Made by a program: the position numbers and the translations under genes | The notes under the pieces: generated by a model | Told to the model about the DNA's origin: nothing | Databases searched by the model: none | Seen by the model: the letters and a program-made list of their open reading frames with translations, nothing else | Part shown: one piece after another, positions 18,343 through 27,107 of the stretch | Layout of the letters: each line of letters starts with the position of its first letter | How positions within the stretch are numbered: the stretch's first letter is position 1 | From: Yoonia sp. | GTDB taxonomy: Bacteria > Pseudomonadota > Alphaproteobacteria > Rhodobacterales > Rhodobacteraceae | Length of the DNA stretch: 64,000 nucleotides | NCBI RefSeq assembly: GCF_014859355.1 | Contig: NZ_JACUUJ010000004.1 | Location: 46,357 to 110,356, forward strand | Direction of reading: 5' to 3'

Positions 18343-19469
18343 CCCTGCACAACCGACGTGACAAAGGGCCGGGCGCTGCGCATTTTGCTGACATTGGTGA
18401 ACCCGGCTTTTTGCAGCAGGGCGCAAATTTCATCTGCAGACCGCGCCCGCCCTGTGCGCATCGCCATGCAATACAGGGCAAAATACGCATCCCCCGCGCG
18501 CTGCGGTTTGTTACCGCCGGTCATGGGTTCGGAAATCACGATGCGGCCACCAGCGGGCAGGGCAGCATGGGCCGCGCGCAACAGCGCCACGACAGTGCTG
18601 TCAGCATGATCATAAAGCACCCGCACAAGGCTGATCACATCCGCCCCGGTTGGCAGCGAATCATCCCGGAACGACCCGGACACAATCTTTGTGCGCGCGG
18701 CGATGCCGGCCTTTTCGAATCGTTCCTGCGCGGCAGGCACCACGGCAGGCAAGTCAAACAGCGTCAGCGACAGGTCGGGATAAGCGGCGCCAACTGCCTG
18801 CACAAATGCCCCGGTGCCGCCGCCCACATCCATCAGCCGCGCAGCACCACGCAGATCGACAGCGGCCAGCGTATCATCGGCCACCAGCACTTGGCTGTCA
18901 GCCATCAATCGCGAATAGGTGGCGGTCACCTCTGGGTCGGTCGCGCCGCCAGCGCCAAAAACATAGGGCCAGAAACCGGCCAGTTCGGTTTCCACCTCTC
19001 CCCTGAAGAACGCGACCGGATCGGCCAGATCACGATACAGCACATCATGATGGGCGATCATCCCCGCCAGCCCCGGCACACCGGCCAGCGCAGCCCCGCG
19101 CGTAGTCAGCGCATAGCACCCGTTGCGCCGCCGTTTCAGCAGGCCAAGGGCCACGGCGCCCGATAACAAAACCTGCATACGCGGCGATGGCACTTGGCAG
19201 GTAGAAGCCAGCGCATCCAACGGCATTTCGCGCTGCAACAACATCAGCGGCACATCCAGTTTAACCAGCGCCTGCAAGATTTGCGAATGGCAAAACCCGG
19301 CCACAAGGTCGAACATCGCGTCGCCTTCGGACCGGACAATGCGCCGCGTCAATGGAAACCGCGCCGCCCATTTCTGAAAACCGCGCGATGCGGCAAGCCG
19401 CGTCAGCCAAGACGACGCGTGCCCGGTGTCACGCGCAGGCCGCAGCCCCGGCAGATCCACGTCGGCCAT
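18333..19469 (-). CDS. crtF: Demethylspheroidene O-methyltransferase CrtF
   Basis: SAM-dependent O-methyltransferase that methylates the 1-hydroxyl of hydroxylated carotenoids to the 1-methoxy group of spheroidene. The protein is 378 aa. An N-terminal dimerisation/winged-helix part ([20 protein letters not shown]) is followed by the SAM motif [15 protein letters not shown] and the O-methyltransferase-2 blocks [15 protein letters not shown] and [12 protein letters not shown]. Its ATG overlaps the crtE stop by one base (TAATG), so crtE-crtF are translationally coupled. The stop codon lies within the third PpsR palindrome of the bchC promoter. Confidence 0.93.
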   Translation of the reverse strand: MADVDLPGLRPARDTGHASSWLTRLAASRGFQKWAARFPLTRRIVRSEGDAMFDLVAGFCHSQILQALVKLDVPLMLLQREMPLDALASTCQVPSPRMQVLLSGAVALGLLKRRRNGCYALTTRGAALAGVPGLAGMIAHHDVLYRDLADPVAFFRGEVETELAGFWPYVFGAGGATDPEVTATYSRLMADSQVLVADDTLAAVDLRGAARLMDVGGGTGAFVQAVGAAYPDLSLTLFDLPAVVPAAQERFEKAGIAARTKIVSGSFRDDSLPTGADVISLVRVLYDHADSTVVALLRAAHAALPAGGRIVISEPMTGGNKPQRAGDAYFALYCMAMRTGRARSADEICALLQKAGFTNVSKMRSARPFVTSVVQGVR

Positions 19470-20350
19470 TATTCACCCGGCACTGTCGGTTTCACGCGGG
19501 CACCGGCGGGCACCAGTTTATCCGCATAGGCGCGCACCATCTGCGCCAGCGCCGCTTCGCCCGGGCAGGCCGGAATCGACGAAATCGCGCCGCCAAGAAT
19601 ATCATCAAACCGCCGGATGGCCCCCTGCACACCCAAGGACGCCACCGCGTTGGGCCGCCCGTGCAGATCATCCTGACCGGCGGGTTTACCCAGTTCATCC
19701 ACATCGCACAACGCATCGCGCAGGTCGTCAGCGACCTGAAACGCCTCGCCCAGTCGCGCGCCCAGCTCTTCCCATGGCTCGGCGTCCTGTCCGGCGGCAA
19801 CAGCGCCCATTTGCGTCGCCGCAATGAACAGCGCGCCGGTCTTGGCTTGGTGATAAGCCGACAGATCAATCTGATCTTCGCTTTCCCATCCTTGCCCCGC
19901 GCAGATGCCAAAGGGCATGCCGGTGCGCTTGCCCAGAATGTCGATCAGGCCCAGCGCGCGTGCGGGCGTCACAGCCCCGGCCTGGGCCAATATCTGAAAC
20001 CCCATGATGATCAGGCTGTCACCCGTCAGCACCGCCAATGGTTCGGAAAACGCGCGATGCACAGCGGGTTTGCCCCTGCGCAAATCGGCATCGTCAAAAC
20101 AGGGCAGGTCGTCATGGACAAGGCTCGCGCAGTGGATCAGTTCAAGCGCGACAGCCGCCGCATTGGTCAGACCGGGCCGGTCATCGCCACAGGCCATGGC
20201 CACCGACATCAGAATGGTCGGCCTGATCCGCGCACCGCCCGGCGTCACTGCATATTCCAACGCCGCCGCCAGCCGCGCCGGGGCAACCCCGCCCTGACCT
20301 TGCTGAATAGCCGCCGTCATCGTCGCCGCGATCCGGTCCGAGATTTTCAT
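19469..20350 (-). CDS. crtE: Geranylgeranyl diphosphate synthase CrtE
   Basis: Polyprenyl synthase that elongates farnesyl diphosphate to geranylgeranyl diphosphate for carotenoids and the bacteriochlorophyll tail. The start at 20350 ([11 protein letters not shown]) has AAGGAGA eight bases upstream; the ATG six codons earlier contains that ribosome site, so it is rejected. The protein is 293 aa. The first Asp-rich motif is [15 protein letters not shown] and the second is [10 protein letters not shown]. It is divergent from crtD, and the 87-bp intergenic region carries two PpsR sites. It forms a crtE-crtF pair ahead of bchC. Confidence 0.95.
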   Translation of the reverse strand: MKISDRIAATMTAAIQQGQGGVAPARLAAALEYAVTPGGARIRPTILMSVAMACGDDRPGLTNAAAVALELIHCASLVHDDLPCFDDADLRRGKPAVHRAFSEPLAVLTGDSLIIMGFQILAQAGAVTPARALGLIDILGKRTGMPFGICAGQGWESEDQIDLSAYHQAKTGALFIAATQMGAVAAGQDAEPWEELGARLGEAFQVADDLRDALCDVDELGKPAGQDDLHGRPNAVASLGVQGAIRRFDDILGGAISSIPACPGEAALAQMVRAYADKLVPAGARVKPTVPGE

Positions 20351-20375
20351 GCGCGTCTCCTTTTCCATTCCATAG

Positions 20376-20419
20376 TGTCCATTTTAGTTTACATGTGTCA
20401 ATGTAAATCCAATGAGACA
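20376..20419. promoter_or_regulatory. Divergent crtE/crtD promoter with two PpsR/CrtJ sites
   Basis: Two perfect TGT-N12-ACA palindromes at 20376-20393 and 20402-20419, 26 bp start to start, fill the short intergenic space between crtE and crtD. This matches the known light/oxygen control of crt genes by PpsR/CrtJ in purple bacteria. Confidence 0.87.
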
Positions 20420-20437
20420 CAGCGATAGAAAGATCGG

Positions 20438-21988
20438 ATGACGCAGAAATCACCCAAGGTGGTCATCATCGGTGCAGGCATCGGCGGGTTGGCGACAGCG
20501 CTGCGGCTGGCCCATCAGGGGTATGCGGTCACGGTGCTGGATATGCATGGCGCGCCTGGCGGCAAAATGCGGGTGGTGCCATCTGCCGCCGGGCCGGTTG
20601 ATGCAGGCCCAACTGTGCTGACCATGCGTCCGGTGTTCGACGCATTGTTCGCCGATGTGGGCACGGCGCTGGACGATCACCTGACACTGACACCCCTTGC
20701 AACATTGGCGCGGCATTATTGGGACGATGGGGCCATGTTGGACCTGATGGCAGACCCGGATGCCAGCCTTGCCAATATCATCGCCACATTTGGGGCCAAG
20801 ACGGGCGCAGAATTTGCCGCCTTTTCGGCCCGCGCCAAACGGCTGTTCGTGGCCTTTGACCAACCCATGATGCAAACACCCGAACCGGACAGCGGCGCAG
20901 TCACCCGCACCGTCCTGCGCCGTCCCGCCCTGATCCGCGACATGGCCCCGCATTGCAGCCTTGCTGGCCTTTTGCGCCGGTCTTTTTCTGATCCACGTCT
21001 GGCGCAGCTTTTCGGGCGTTATGCCACTTATGTTGGCGGCTCACCTTACCAATCCCCTGCGATACTGTCGCTGATCTGGCAGGCCGAGGCGCTTGGCGTC
21101 TGGACCGTTGCAGGCGGGATGCACCGGCTGGCGCAGGTCATTGCCGGACTGGCCGCAGATCGGGGTGCCGCGTTTCACTATGATACGACCGCCACGCGCA
21201 TCACGCGGCAAGGAAGGCGAATCACCGGCGTGGAAACCCCGGGCGGGCATATCCCCGGCGATATCGTGGTTTTCAACGGCGATCCACGCGCACTGCGAAC
21301 AGGATTGCTGGGCGATACCTTGCGCGAAACGGTGTCCCCCCGCGCCACGGAACCCCGCAGCCTGTCGGCCTATGTGCATGCCTTTGCCGCAGCCCCTATC
21401 GGGCCGCCGCTGGCGCATCACACGGTGTTTTTCGCGCATGAGCCAAAGGCGGAATTTGCCGCAATCGCCAAGGGCCGGATGCCGCTGGATGCAACGCTGT
21501 ATCTTTGCGCACAGGATCACGGCACCGTTGCCGCCGATGCGCCGCAACGGTTCGAAATCATCATGAACGCCCCCCCCGTGTTACAAGACCCCGAAAAGGA
21601 AAAACCCCAATGTCAGACACTGATTTTCGACCGTTTCCGCCAGTTCGGGCTGCGGTTCAGCCCGGAGCCGGGACCAGAGACCCTGACAACGCCGCAGGGG
21701 TTCAACACACTCTTTCCGGCCAGCAACGGTTCACTTTACGGGCGCAGCCCACATGGGATAATGGCGGCATTCAAACGCCCGACAGCACGCACGACAGTGC
21801 CGGGGCTATACCTGTGCGGGGGGGGCGCGCATCCGGGGGCGGGGGTGCCGATGGCGACACTCTCCGCCCGGCACGCGGCCGCGGCGATCATGACGGACCA
21901 TGCTTTGCCCTTGACGTCCCGCCCAATGGCTACGCGTGGTGGTATGTCGATGGGATCAGCGATTGCGGGACCAAAGCGGTCAGCGTGA
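20438..21988 (+). CDS. crtD: Hydroxyneurosporene / methoxyneurosporene desaturase CrtD
   Basis: FAD-dependent carotenoid 3,4-desaturase of the spheroidene branch, 516 aa. The N-terminal dinucleotide motif is VVIIGAGIGGLATALRLA, followed by DMHGAPGGKMR. The C-terminal FAD block is GLYLCGGGAHPGAGVPMATLSARHAAAAI. The last 30 or so residues (from TDHALPLTSRP) look unlike a conserved desaturase tail; they overlap crtC, whose conserved N-terminal residues are read from the +1 frame of the same DNA. Divergent from crtE, and probably transcribed with crtC. Confidence 0.93.
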   Translation: MTQKSPKVVIIGAGIGGLATALRLAHQGYAVTVLDMHGAPGGKMRVVPSAAGPVDAGPTVLTMRPVFDALFADVGTALDDHLTLTPLATLARHYWDDGAMLDLMADPDASLANIIATFGAKTGAEFAAFSARAKRLFVAFDQPMMQTPEPDSGAVTRTVLRRPALIRDMAPHCSLAGLLRRSFSDPRLAQLFGRYATYVGGSPYQSPAILSLIWQAEALGVWTVAGGMHRLAQVIAGLAADRGAAFHYDTTATRITRQGRRITGVETPGGHIPGDIVVFNGDPRALRTGLLGDTLRETVSPRATEPRSLSAYVHAFAAAPIGPPLAHHTVFFAHEPKAEFAAIAKGRMPLDATLYLCAQDHGTVAADAPQRFEIIMNAPPVLQDPEKEKPQCQTLIFDRFRQFGLRFSPEPGPETLTTPQGFNTLFPASNGSLYGRSPHGIMAAFKRPTARTTVPGLYLCGGGAHPGAGVPMATLSARHAAAAIMTDHALPLTSRPMATRGGMSMGSAIAGPKRSA

Positions 21989-22824
21989 TCGGGTTTATCG
22001 GGTCGGTGTTTTCACCGTGGTATGCGTGGTCAGGGCGGCGCGATCCGGCCAACCACTGTTGCATCAACGTCGCCACCTATGGCCCCGGCGGACGGTTCAC
22101 CATGACGGACCGCGGACGCGCGGCGCTAAAATCAGAGACGAACACACTGCACGTCGGCCCATCATCAATGCACTGGACCGGCGATAAGCTGGTCATCGAC
22201 ATCGACGAAATCAGCAGCCCGCCGGTCATTTCGCGGGTGCGCGGGCAAATCACCGTCACGCCCCGCGCGGTCACATCGGTCGAACTGCCGCTGACACCTG
22301 ACGGCGCCCATGTCTGGCGGCCCTTTGCGCCTTCGTCAGACATTACCGTCGATCTGGAGGCAAAGGGCTGGCAATGGTCCGGCCACGGGTATTTCGACGC
22401 AAATTTCGGCACCCGCGCGTTGGAACAGGATTTCAGTTTCTGGACATGGGGCCGGTATCCGACCAAGTCAGGCGCGACCTGTATCTATGACGCGACCCGC
22501 CGCGACGGCACAACGCTGGACACCGCCGTGGCCTTTGATGCGGATGGCACCGCGCGCATCGTCGATGCCCCGCCGCGCACCCCGTTCAAACGATCCCTAT
22601 GGCAGGTGCGCCGCGAAACCCGCGCCGACCCCGGCGTGACGCCGAAACAGGTGCTGAACATGCTTGACGCGCCGTTCTATTCAAGGTCCGCCGTGCAAAC
22701 CCGGCTGAGCGGGGAAGTCGTGACCGGGGTGCACGAAGCGCTTGACCTGAACCGCTTTGCATCGCCCTTGCTGAAACCGATGCTGGCAGTCCGGGTGCCA
22801 AGGCGGAAGGGGTGGCGCTCTTAA
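21814..22824 (+). CDS. crtC: Hydroxyneurosporene synthase (acyclic carotenoid 1,2-hydratase) CrtC
   Basis: Cofactor-free hydratase adding water across the 1,2 double bond of neurosporene/lycopene. The conserved sequence GYAWWYVDGISDCGTKAVS, then VIGFIGSVFSPWYAW, and the distal block SFWTWGRYPTKSGAT identify it. The start is uncertain. No ATG occurs near the first conserved residues; the only upstream in-frame candidate nearby is GTG at 21814 (336 aa), while a GTG at 21985 forms a GTGA overlap with the crtD stop (279 aa, near the length annotated in Rhodobacter capsulatus). The conserved GYAWWYVDG segment upstream of 21985 favours the longer form, giving a dual-coded overlap of up to 175 nt with crtD. 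Confidence 0.85.
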   Translation: MRGGRASGGGGADGDTLRPARGRGDHDGPCFALDVPPNGYAWWYVDGISDCGTKAVSVIGFIGSVFSPWYAWSGRRDPANHCCINVATYGPGGRFTMTDRGRAALKSETNTLHVGPSSMHWTGDKLVIDIDEISSPPVISRVRGQITVTPRAVTSVELPLTPDGAHVWRPFAPSSDITVDLEAKGWQWSGHGYFDANFGTRALEQDFSFWTWGRYPTKSGATCIYDATRRDGTTLDTAVAFDADGTARIVDAPPRTPFKRSLWQVRRETRADPGVTPKQVLNMLDAPFYSRSAVQTRLSGEVVTGVHEALDLNRFASPLLKPMLAVRVPRRKGWRS

Positions 22825-22843
22825 AGCGGCATACGCGCACTGC

Positions 22844-23482
22844 TCACCCATCTCCCAAAGTCACAATCACCCCACCTGCGGCCCGTGCATCCTCGGCGTC
22901 ATGTGTCACCATCAGCACCGGTAGCGCGCGGGCCTTGGCGCGGTCAAAGACCATATCGCGCACTTGCGCGCGCAGGGCGGCATCCAGTCGGGAAAACGGC
23001 TCGTCCAGCAGCAGCGCGCAGGGGTCTGACAGCAGCATCCGCATCAACGCGACCCGCGCCTTTTGCCCGCCTGACAGGGTGGCGGGGTCGCGGTCAGCGA
23101 AACCGGCAAGGCCAACCTCGTCCAGCGCCTCATCGACGCGCGCCTGCCGATCGGCGGCGCGGCCACCGGGGCGCAGGCCAAAGGCAAGGTTCGCCCCCAC
23201 CGACAAATGCGGAAACAACAGATCATCCTGAAACAAAATGCCCACGCGGCGCATGTGCGGGGCGGCGTGGGTAATGTTGTGGCCGTCCAGCCAGACCGTG
23301 CCAGAGGCAGCAAAATCCGGCGCCAGCGTGCCGGTGATGAACGCCAGCAGCGTTGATTTCCCCACACCCGACGGCCCCATGACCGTCAGCACATCGCCCG
23401 GCCCGATATGGTGATCGACGCTCAACAGTGGCGCACCGCCCTTGGTGATCGTCACGTCGCGCAGGGTCAGCCCCTTATCCAT
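22844..23482 (-). CDS. ABC transporter ATP-binding protein, YnjD-like
   Basis: ATPase subunit of an importer, 212 aa. Walker A is GPSGVGKST (near residue 36), the signature is LSGGQKARVAL and Walker B is ALLLDEPFSRLDAALR. It overlaps the permease gene by 8 nt (23475-23482), so they are co-translated. Gene order with the permease, the binding protein and a CDP-alcohol phosphatidyltransferase matches Escherichia coli ynjF-ynjB-ynjC-ynjD. It resembles ThiQ in sequence, but no thiamine riboswitch was seen. The substrate is unknown. Confidence 0.85.
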   Translation of the reverse strand: MDKGLTLRDVTITKGGAPLLSVDHHIGPGDVLTVMGPSGVGKSTLLAFITGTLAPDFAASGTVWLDGHNITHAAPHMRRVGILFQDDLLFPHLSVGANLAFGLRPGGRAADRQARVDEALDEVGLAGFADRDPATLSGGQKARVALMRMLLSDPCALLLDEPFSRLDAALRAQVRDMVFDRAKARALPVLMVTHDAEDARAAGGVIVTLGDG

Positions 23483-25181
23483 GCCGTAGCCCTTTCCTGT
23501 TGCGCCAGACCAGCGCGGGGATCATCAGCGCCAGCGCAAATGGCACCAGCGCCGCACCCGTCTGCATCAACCCGTATACCCCGATGGCGCGGCGATCACC
23601 CCCTGATGCCAGCGCCACGGCTTCTGTCGTCAGCGTCGCCACACGCCCCCCACCGATCAACAGTGTCGGCAGGTATTGCCCGACAGATACCGCCAGCCCC
23701 ACCGCCAGCGCCGTCAGCACCGGACGCAGCAGCATCGGCAGGCGCACGCGCCACAGCACACCGCCGGGGCTGGCCCCCAAGGCCGCGGCAATCGTGCCCA
23801 TGCGCAAATCCCACGCGCGAAACGGATCGGCCAGCGACAAAAACACATAAGGCAGCACGAACACCAGATGCGCCAGCATCACAGGCCCGCGCCCGATATC
23901 GGCACCCATATTCAACAAAAGCGTCTGCAAACCGGGCAAAAAGGCTGTTTGCGGGATCAACAGCGGAAGATACAACAGCCAGATGCCCCGCTGGCTGATC
24001 CGCAGGCCATAGCGGTATTCGGCCTCAAGACAACCGATGGTCAGCAACAAGGCGACAACGGCAACCGTCACGGCGATCAGCGCGGTTTCGCCCAGCGCAT
24101 CCAGCGTGCCGGGGCCGTGGCGCAGCCAGTTGCGCCACGTGAATTGATCAGGCAGCAGGTCGGGAAAGCTCCAGAATCCGGCCACCGACCAGACTGCCAG
24201 CACCGCCAGCCCCAGCAAAACCGCCAGCGCCGACACCGCCCCAAGGCCCAGCGCCGCACCTGCCACCATACCGTCGCAGCGCCCGCGCGCGCCCGTCGCG
24301 ATCCAGCGGTGCCCCAGCCGGCCCACCACGATTTCCCCCAGCCGCCAGAATGCCAGCGCACCAATGACCAACACCAGTTGCAGCAGCGCGCCCGCCGCGG
24401 CCTCCAGTCGCATGGCAAGGTCGGGGTTCGACATCCATTTCACGATCTGCACCGACAGCGACGGCGGCGTGTTCGGCCCCAGGATCACGGCAACATCGAC
24501 GACCGACATGGCATAGGCCAATACCACGTAAACCGGCGGCCTGATCTGGGCATAGACGCGGGGAAACACGGTTTTCAGCCAACCGGTCAACCGCCCGTAA
24601 CCCAACGCCTGCGCGATGGTGACACTGCGGCGCGCGTCGGTCTGCCCCAATGCGGCCAGCGTGATCAGCAGCAGAAAAGGCACCTCTTTCACCACCAGCC
24701 CGGCGGTCATGGCCAGCCCCCATGTGTCCTGCACGATCAGCAGATCGGGGGGTCTGTCCCAGCCGGTGACATGCGGCGACAGCACGCGCGCAATCCACCC
24801 CGACGGCGCAATAAGAAACGCCAGCCCGAATGCGGCGGCGGCATGCGGCACCGACAAGAGCGGCGACAACAGCCGTTCCAACGCGCGAAAGGGCCGCGTG
24901 CCGGACCAGCCCGCGGTGATCAGCACAACGATGGACAATGAAATGACCGTCGCCAACACGCCCGTGGTCAGCGACAGGAGCACCGCGCGCGGCAACCCCG
25001 CCCATGCGAACAGATCGCGAAACGGATCAAGCGATGGCCCGGTCAGCCCTGCGGCTGGCAAATGCCCGAACGCGGGCAGCAGTGTGCCCCACAGCCCGGC
25101 CACCACCGGCCCCAACATCGCAAGCAATGTCAGAACCGGCAAGGCAGGCGGCAAACGCCAGATACGCGCCGAACGGGTCAC
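23475..25181 (-). CDS. ABC transporter permease, double-length YnjC-like
   Basis: A 568-aa inner-membrane permease formed of two fused permease domains. About twelve hydrophobic segments can be counted, and EAA-like loops are visible as ALGQTDARRSVTIAQALGYG (first half) and ALGASPGGVLWRVRLPML (second half). The fused arrangement is the same as in ThiP, FbpB and YnjC. It starts 3 nt after the binding-protein gene stop and overlaps the ATPase gene by 8 nt. Together with them it forms one complete importer. Confidence 0.85.
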   Translation of the reverse strand: MTRSARIWRLPPALPVLTLLAMLGPVVAGLWGTLLPAFGHLPAAGLTGPSLDPFRDLFAWAGLPRAVLLSLTTGVLATVISLSIVVLITAGWSGTRPFRALERLLSPLLSVPHAAAAFGLAFLIAPSGWIARVLSPHVTGWDRPPDLLIVQDTWGLAMTAGLVVKEVPFLLLITLAALGQTDARRSVTIAQALGYGRLTGWLKTVFPRVYAQIRPPVYVVLAYAMSVVDVAVILGPNTPPSLSVQIVKWMSNPDLAMRLEAAAGALLQLVLVIGALAFWRLGEIVVGRLGHRWIATGARGRCDGMVAGAALGLGAVSALAVLLGLAVLAVWSVAGFWSFPDLLPDQFTWRNWLRHGPGTLDALGETALIAVTVAVVALLLTIGCLEAEYRYGLRISQRGIWLLYLPLLIPQTAFLPGLQTLLLNMGADIGRGPVMLAHLVFVLPYVFLSLADPFRAWDLRMGTIAAALGASPGGVLWRVRLPMLLRPVLTALAVGLAVSVGQYLPTLLIGGGRVATLTTEAVALASGGDRRAIGVYGLMQTGAALVPFALALMIPALVWRNRKGLRHG

Positions 25182-25184
25182 GTC

Positions 25185-26384
25185 TTACTGCGCGACACCA
25201 TAGCGGGTCATCCAGTCGTCTGCGACGCGGGTCATCCAGCTTGGGTGGGGTTCCGCCTGCACGGCACCCAGTTCAGCGGGCGAAAGCGTTGCAACGCCAA
25301 GTTCCAGCGCATCGAACAGCGCCCGGTCATCCGCAGACAGCGCATCCATGTTCAGAACGGTGCCATATCCAAGGATCGCAGGATCTTGGGCGCGCGCCTG
25401 TGCATGCGGCGACATCAGGAAATTGGCGACAACCATGGCACCGGCCTTGGACCCCGAATTATAAGGGATCGCGACAAAGGACGCATTGCCGATCGTCCCT
25501 TTTTCCAACACGAAAGTGCGCACCGTGTCGGGCAGTTCAAAGTTTGCAATCGCAGTCGAGGCCGCACCGGGGCTGAAAGAAATCGACAAATCCAGTTCGC
25601 CGTCTGCGATCAGCGGGAACATCGCCGTGCCGGTCGCCGGATAGGCGCGGCCTTCGCGCCAAAGATTTGGGGTCAGCGCATCAAGATAGTCCCACAAGGG
25701 GGCTGTGACCTCGGCGTAGTTTGCATCAGTTGCCGGCTGCGCGAGCACTGATGGATCATCAAGAATATCGACGATCACCTGCTTCAGGAACGTCGTGCCA
25801 AGAAAATCCGGGGGCTGTGGATAGCTGAAACGCCCCGGGTTCGCCTGCGCCCATTCCTGCAATTCCTGCATCGACCCCAAGCTGTCAGGCATCGTTGCTG
25901 TATTATGGACAAACACGACCTGCGCCATGGCCCAAGGCGATTCATAACCTTCGACAGGCACGGTGAAATCGGTCTGCACCGTCTTGCCATCCACATCGAC
26001 CAGTGCCCAGTTCGGCAGTTGTTCGGCATAGGGACCAAACAACAGGCCCGCATCCTTCATCGCGGCAAAGTTGGCGCCGTTGATCCAGATCATGTCAATC
26101 GCGCCGTCATCATCTTCGCCTGCCTGTTTTTCTGACAGCACGCGGGTCACGGCATCGGCGGTGTCGGTCAGTTTGACGTGTTCCAGCGTGACACCGTATT
26201 CCGCCGCCACCTGTTCCCCGACCCATGCGATGAATTCATTTGTGGTCGTGGACCCGCCCCAAGCGTTCCAGTAAACGGTCTGGCCTGCAGCCTGTTCCAA
26301 CACGGCATCCCAATCGGCGGGGTCGGGGTTGGCAAGTGCGGGCAAAGGGGTCAGCAGGGCAGCAAGAACGGCAAGGTGTTTCAT
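25185..26384 (-). CDS. ABC transporter substrate-binding protein, YnjB-like
   Basis: Periplasmic binding protein of 399 aa with a signal peptide (MKHLAVLAALLTPLPALA). The mature start, NPDPADWDAVLEQAAGQTVYWNAWGG, followed by EFIAWVGEQVAAEYGVTLEHVKL, is characteristic of the YnjB family. Other blocks are DMIWINGANFAAMKDAGLLFG and IVQ..FS-like SISFSPGAASTAI. It is followed by the permease and ATPase genes and preceded by a phosphatidyltransferase gene 12 nt upstream. The ligand is unknown. Confidence 0.87.
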   Translation of the reverse strand: MKHLAVLAALLTPLPALANPDPADWDAVLEQAAGQTVYWNAWGGSTTTNEFIAWVGEQVAAEYGVTLEHVKLTDTADAVTRVLSEKQAGEDDDGAIDMIWINGANFAAMKDAGLLFGPYAEQLPNWALVDVDGKTVQTDFTVPVEGYESPWAMAQVVFVHNTATMPDSLGSMQELQEWAQANPGRFSYPQPPDFLGTTFLKQVIVDILDDPSVLAQPATDANYAEVTAPLWDYLDALTPNLWREGRAYPATGTAMFPLIADGELDLSISFSPGAASTAIANFELPDTVRTFVLEKGTIGNASFVAIPYNSGSKAGAMVVANFLMSPHAQARAQDPAILGYGTVLNMDALSADDRALFDALELGVATLSPAELGAVQAEPHPSWMTRVADDWMTRYGVAQ

Positions 26385-26396
26385 GTATTCAGTCCT

Positions 26397-27005
26397 TTAG
26401 TTGGTATAGATCTGTTTGGCGGCGTAAATCCGCAAAGTGGCTGTCAGAAAACATAGCGTTCCGAACACCCACGCAAACGGGGCGAAATAGGTTTCAAACA
26501 GACACAGCAGGACAAAAAACACGATAGTCTCTGTCCCTTCCAATATACCGTTTGAGTAATAAAGCGTTTTCTGCCCCTGCGCATCGGTCTGATGCCCGTG
26601 CTTTTCAGCCAGAATTGCATAGCCCAGAAAGCTGGTGCCGTTAAAATAGAATGAAGCAAGCAGAAACGCACCCGCCGCCCCGTTCCCTGCCGGATCGGCC
26701 CAGACAAAGGCCATGGGAATCGCGCCGTAGAACAGAAAATCGACTGCGATATCCAGATAACCGCCAAAATCCGTCTTGCACGTGGCCCGCGCCACCGCGC
26801 CGTCCAACCCATCGGCCAAACGGCTGGCCAGCAACGGGATCAGCGCCCAAACAGTCCATCCCAGCGCGATCAGCAGGGCCGCGAACAGCCCCAGCGCCAA
26901 CCCGATCAAAGTGACGCCATTCGCCGTAAAGCCGCGCGCGGCCAGGCCAACGCCAATGGCGTTCAGCGGTGGGTCAATCCATTGGCGGGCATGGCGATCT
27001 AACAT
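26397..27005 (-). CDS. CDP-alcohol phosphatidyltransferase family protein, YnjF-like
   Basis: A 202-aa membrane enzyme predicted to exchange CMP of a CDP-alcohol for an acceptor alcohol. The full catalytic signature D-x2-DG-x2-AR-x7-G-x3-D-x3-D is present in ADGLDGAVARATCKTDFGGY, followed by LDIAVDF. Five or six hydrophobic helices follow. It is the first gene of the operon and lies 12 nt before the YnjB-like binding protein. The same linkage in Escherichia coli (ynjF) suggests a functional tie to the importer, for example lipid-headgroup uptake and incorporation; that is inference. A TGT-N12-ACA palindrome lies about 70 bp upstream. Confidence 0.85.
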   Translation of the reverse strand: MLDRHARQWIDPPLNAIGVGLAARGFTANGVTLIGLALGLFAALLIALGWTVWALIPLLASRLADGLDGAVARATCKTDFGGYLDIAVDFLFYGAIPMAFVWADPAGNGAAGAFLLASFYFNGTSFLGYAILAEKHGHQTDAQGQKTLYYSNGILEGTETIVFFVLLCLFETYFAPFAWVFGTLCFLTATLRIYAAKQIYTN

Positions 27006-27073
27006 CTGGACCCTTCAAGGTTTTGCCATCTTTTGACCCACGCAACCCGCGCGCGCAATCTGGGTTACGGAAA

Positions 27074-27091
27074 TGTGAGCAATCGCGCACA
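27074..27091. promoter_or_regulatory. Palindrome upstream of the ynjFBCD-type operon
   Basis: TGTGAGCAATCGCGCACA is an imperfect dyad of the form TGT-N12-ACA, in the 102-bp space between the hydantoinase gene stop and the start of the ynjF-like gene. It could be an operator. It lacks the extended TGTCA/TGACA arms of the bchC sites, so assignment to PpsR is doubtful. Confidence 0.35.
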
Positions 27092-27107
27092 AACTGACAC
27101 AATCAGA

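Noticed and set aside
20394..20411. A third TGT-started repeat between the two crtE-crtD PpsR sites
   Set aside because: Overlapping TGT triplets at 20394 and 20396 do not have ACA at the N12 distance.
23676..24941. 421-codon plus-strand frame opposite the YnjC-like permease
   Set aside because: Extremely rich in Arg, Gln, His and Pro, as expected of an antisense frame of a GC-rich membrane protein gene.
22844..27005. Thiamine (thiBPQ) identity for the ABC operon
   Set aside because: The ATPase resembles ThiQ, but the binding protein has YnjB features, a YnjF-like gene is linked, and I saw no TPP riboswitch.
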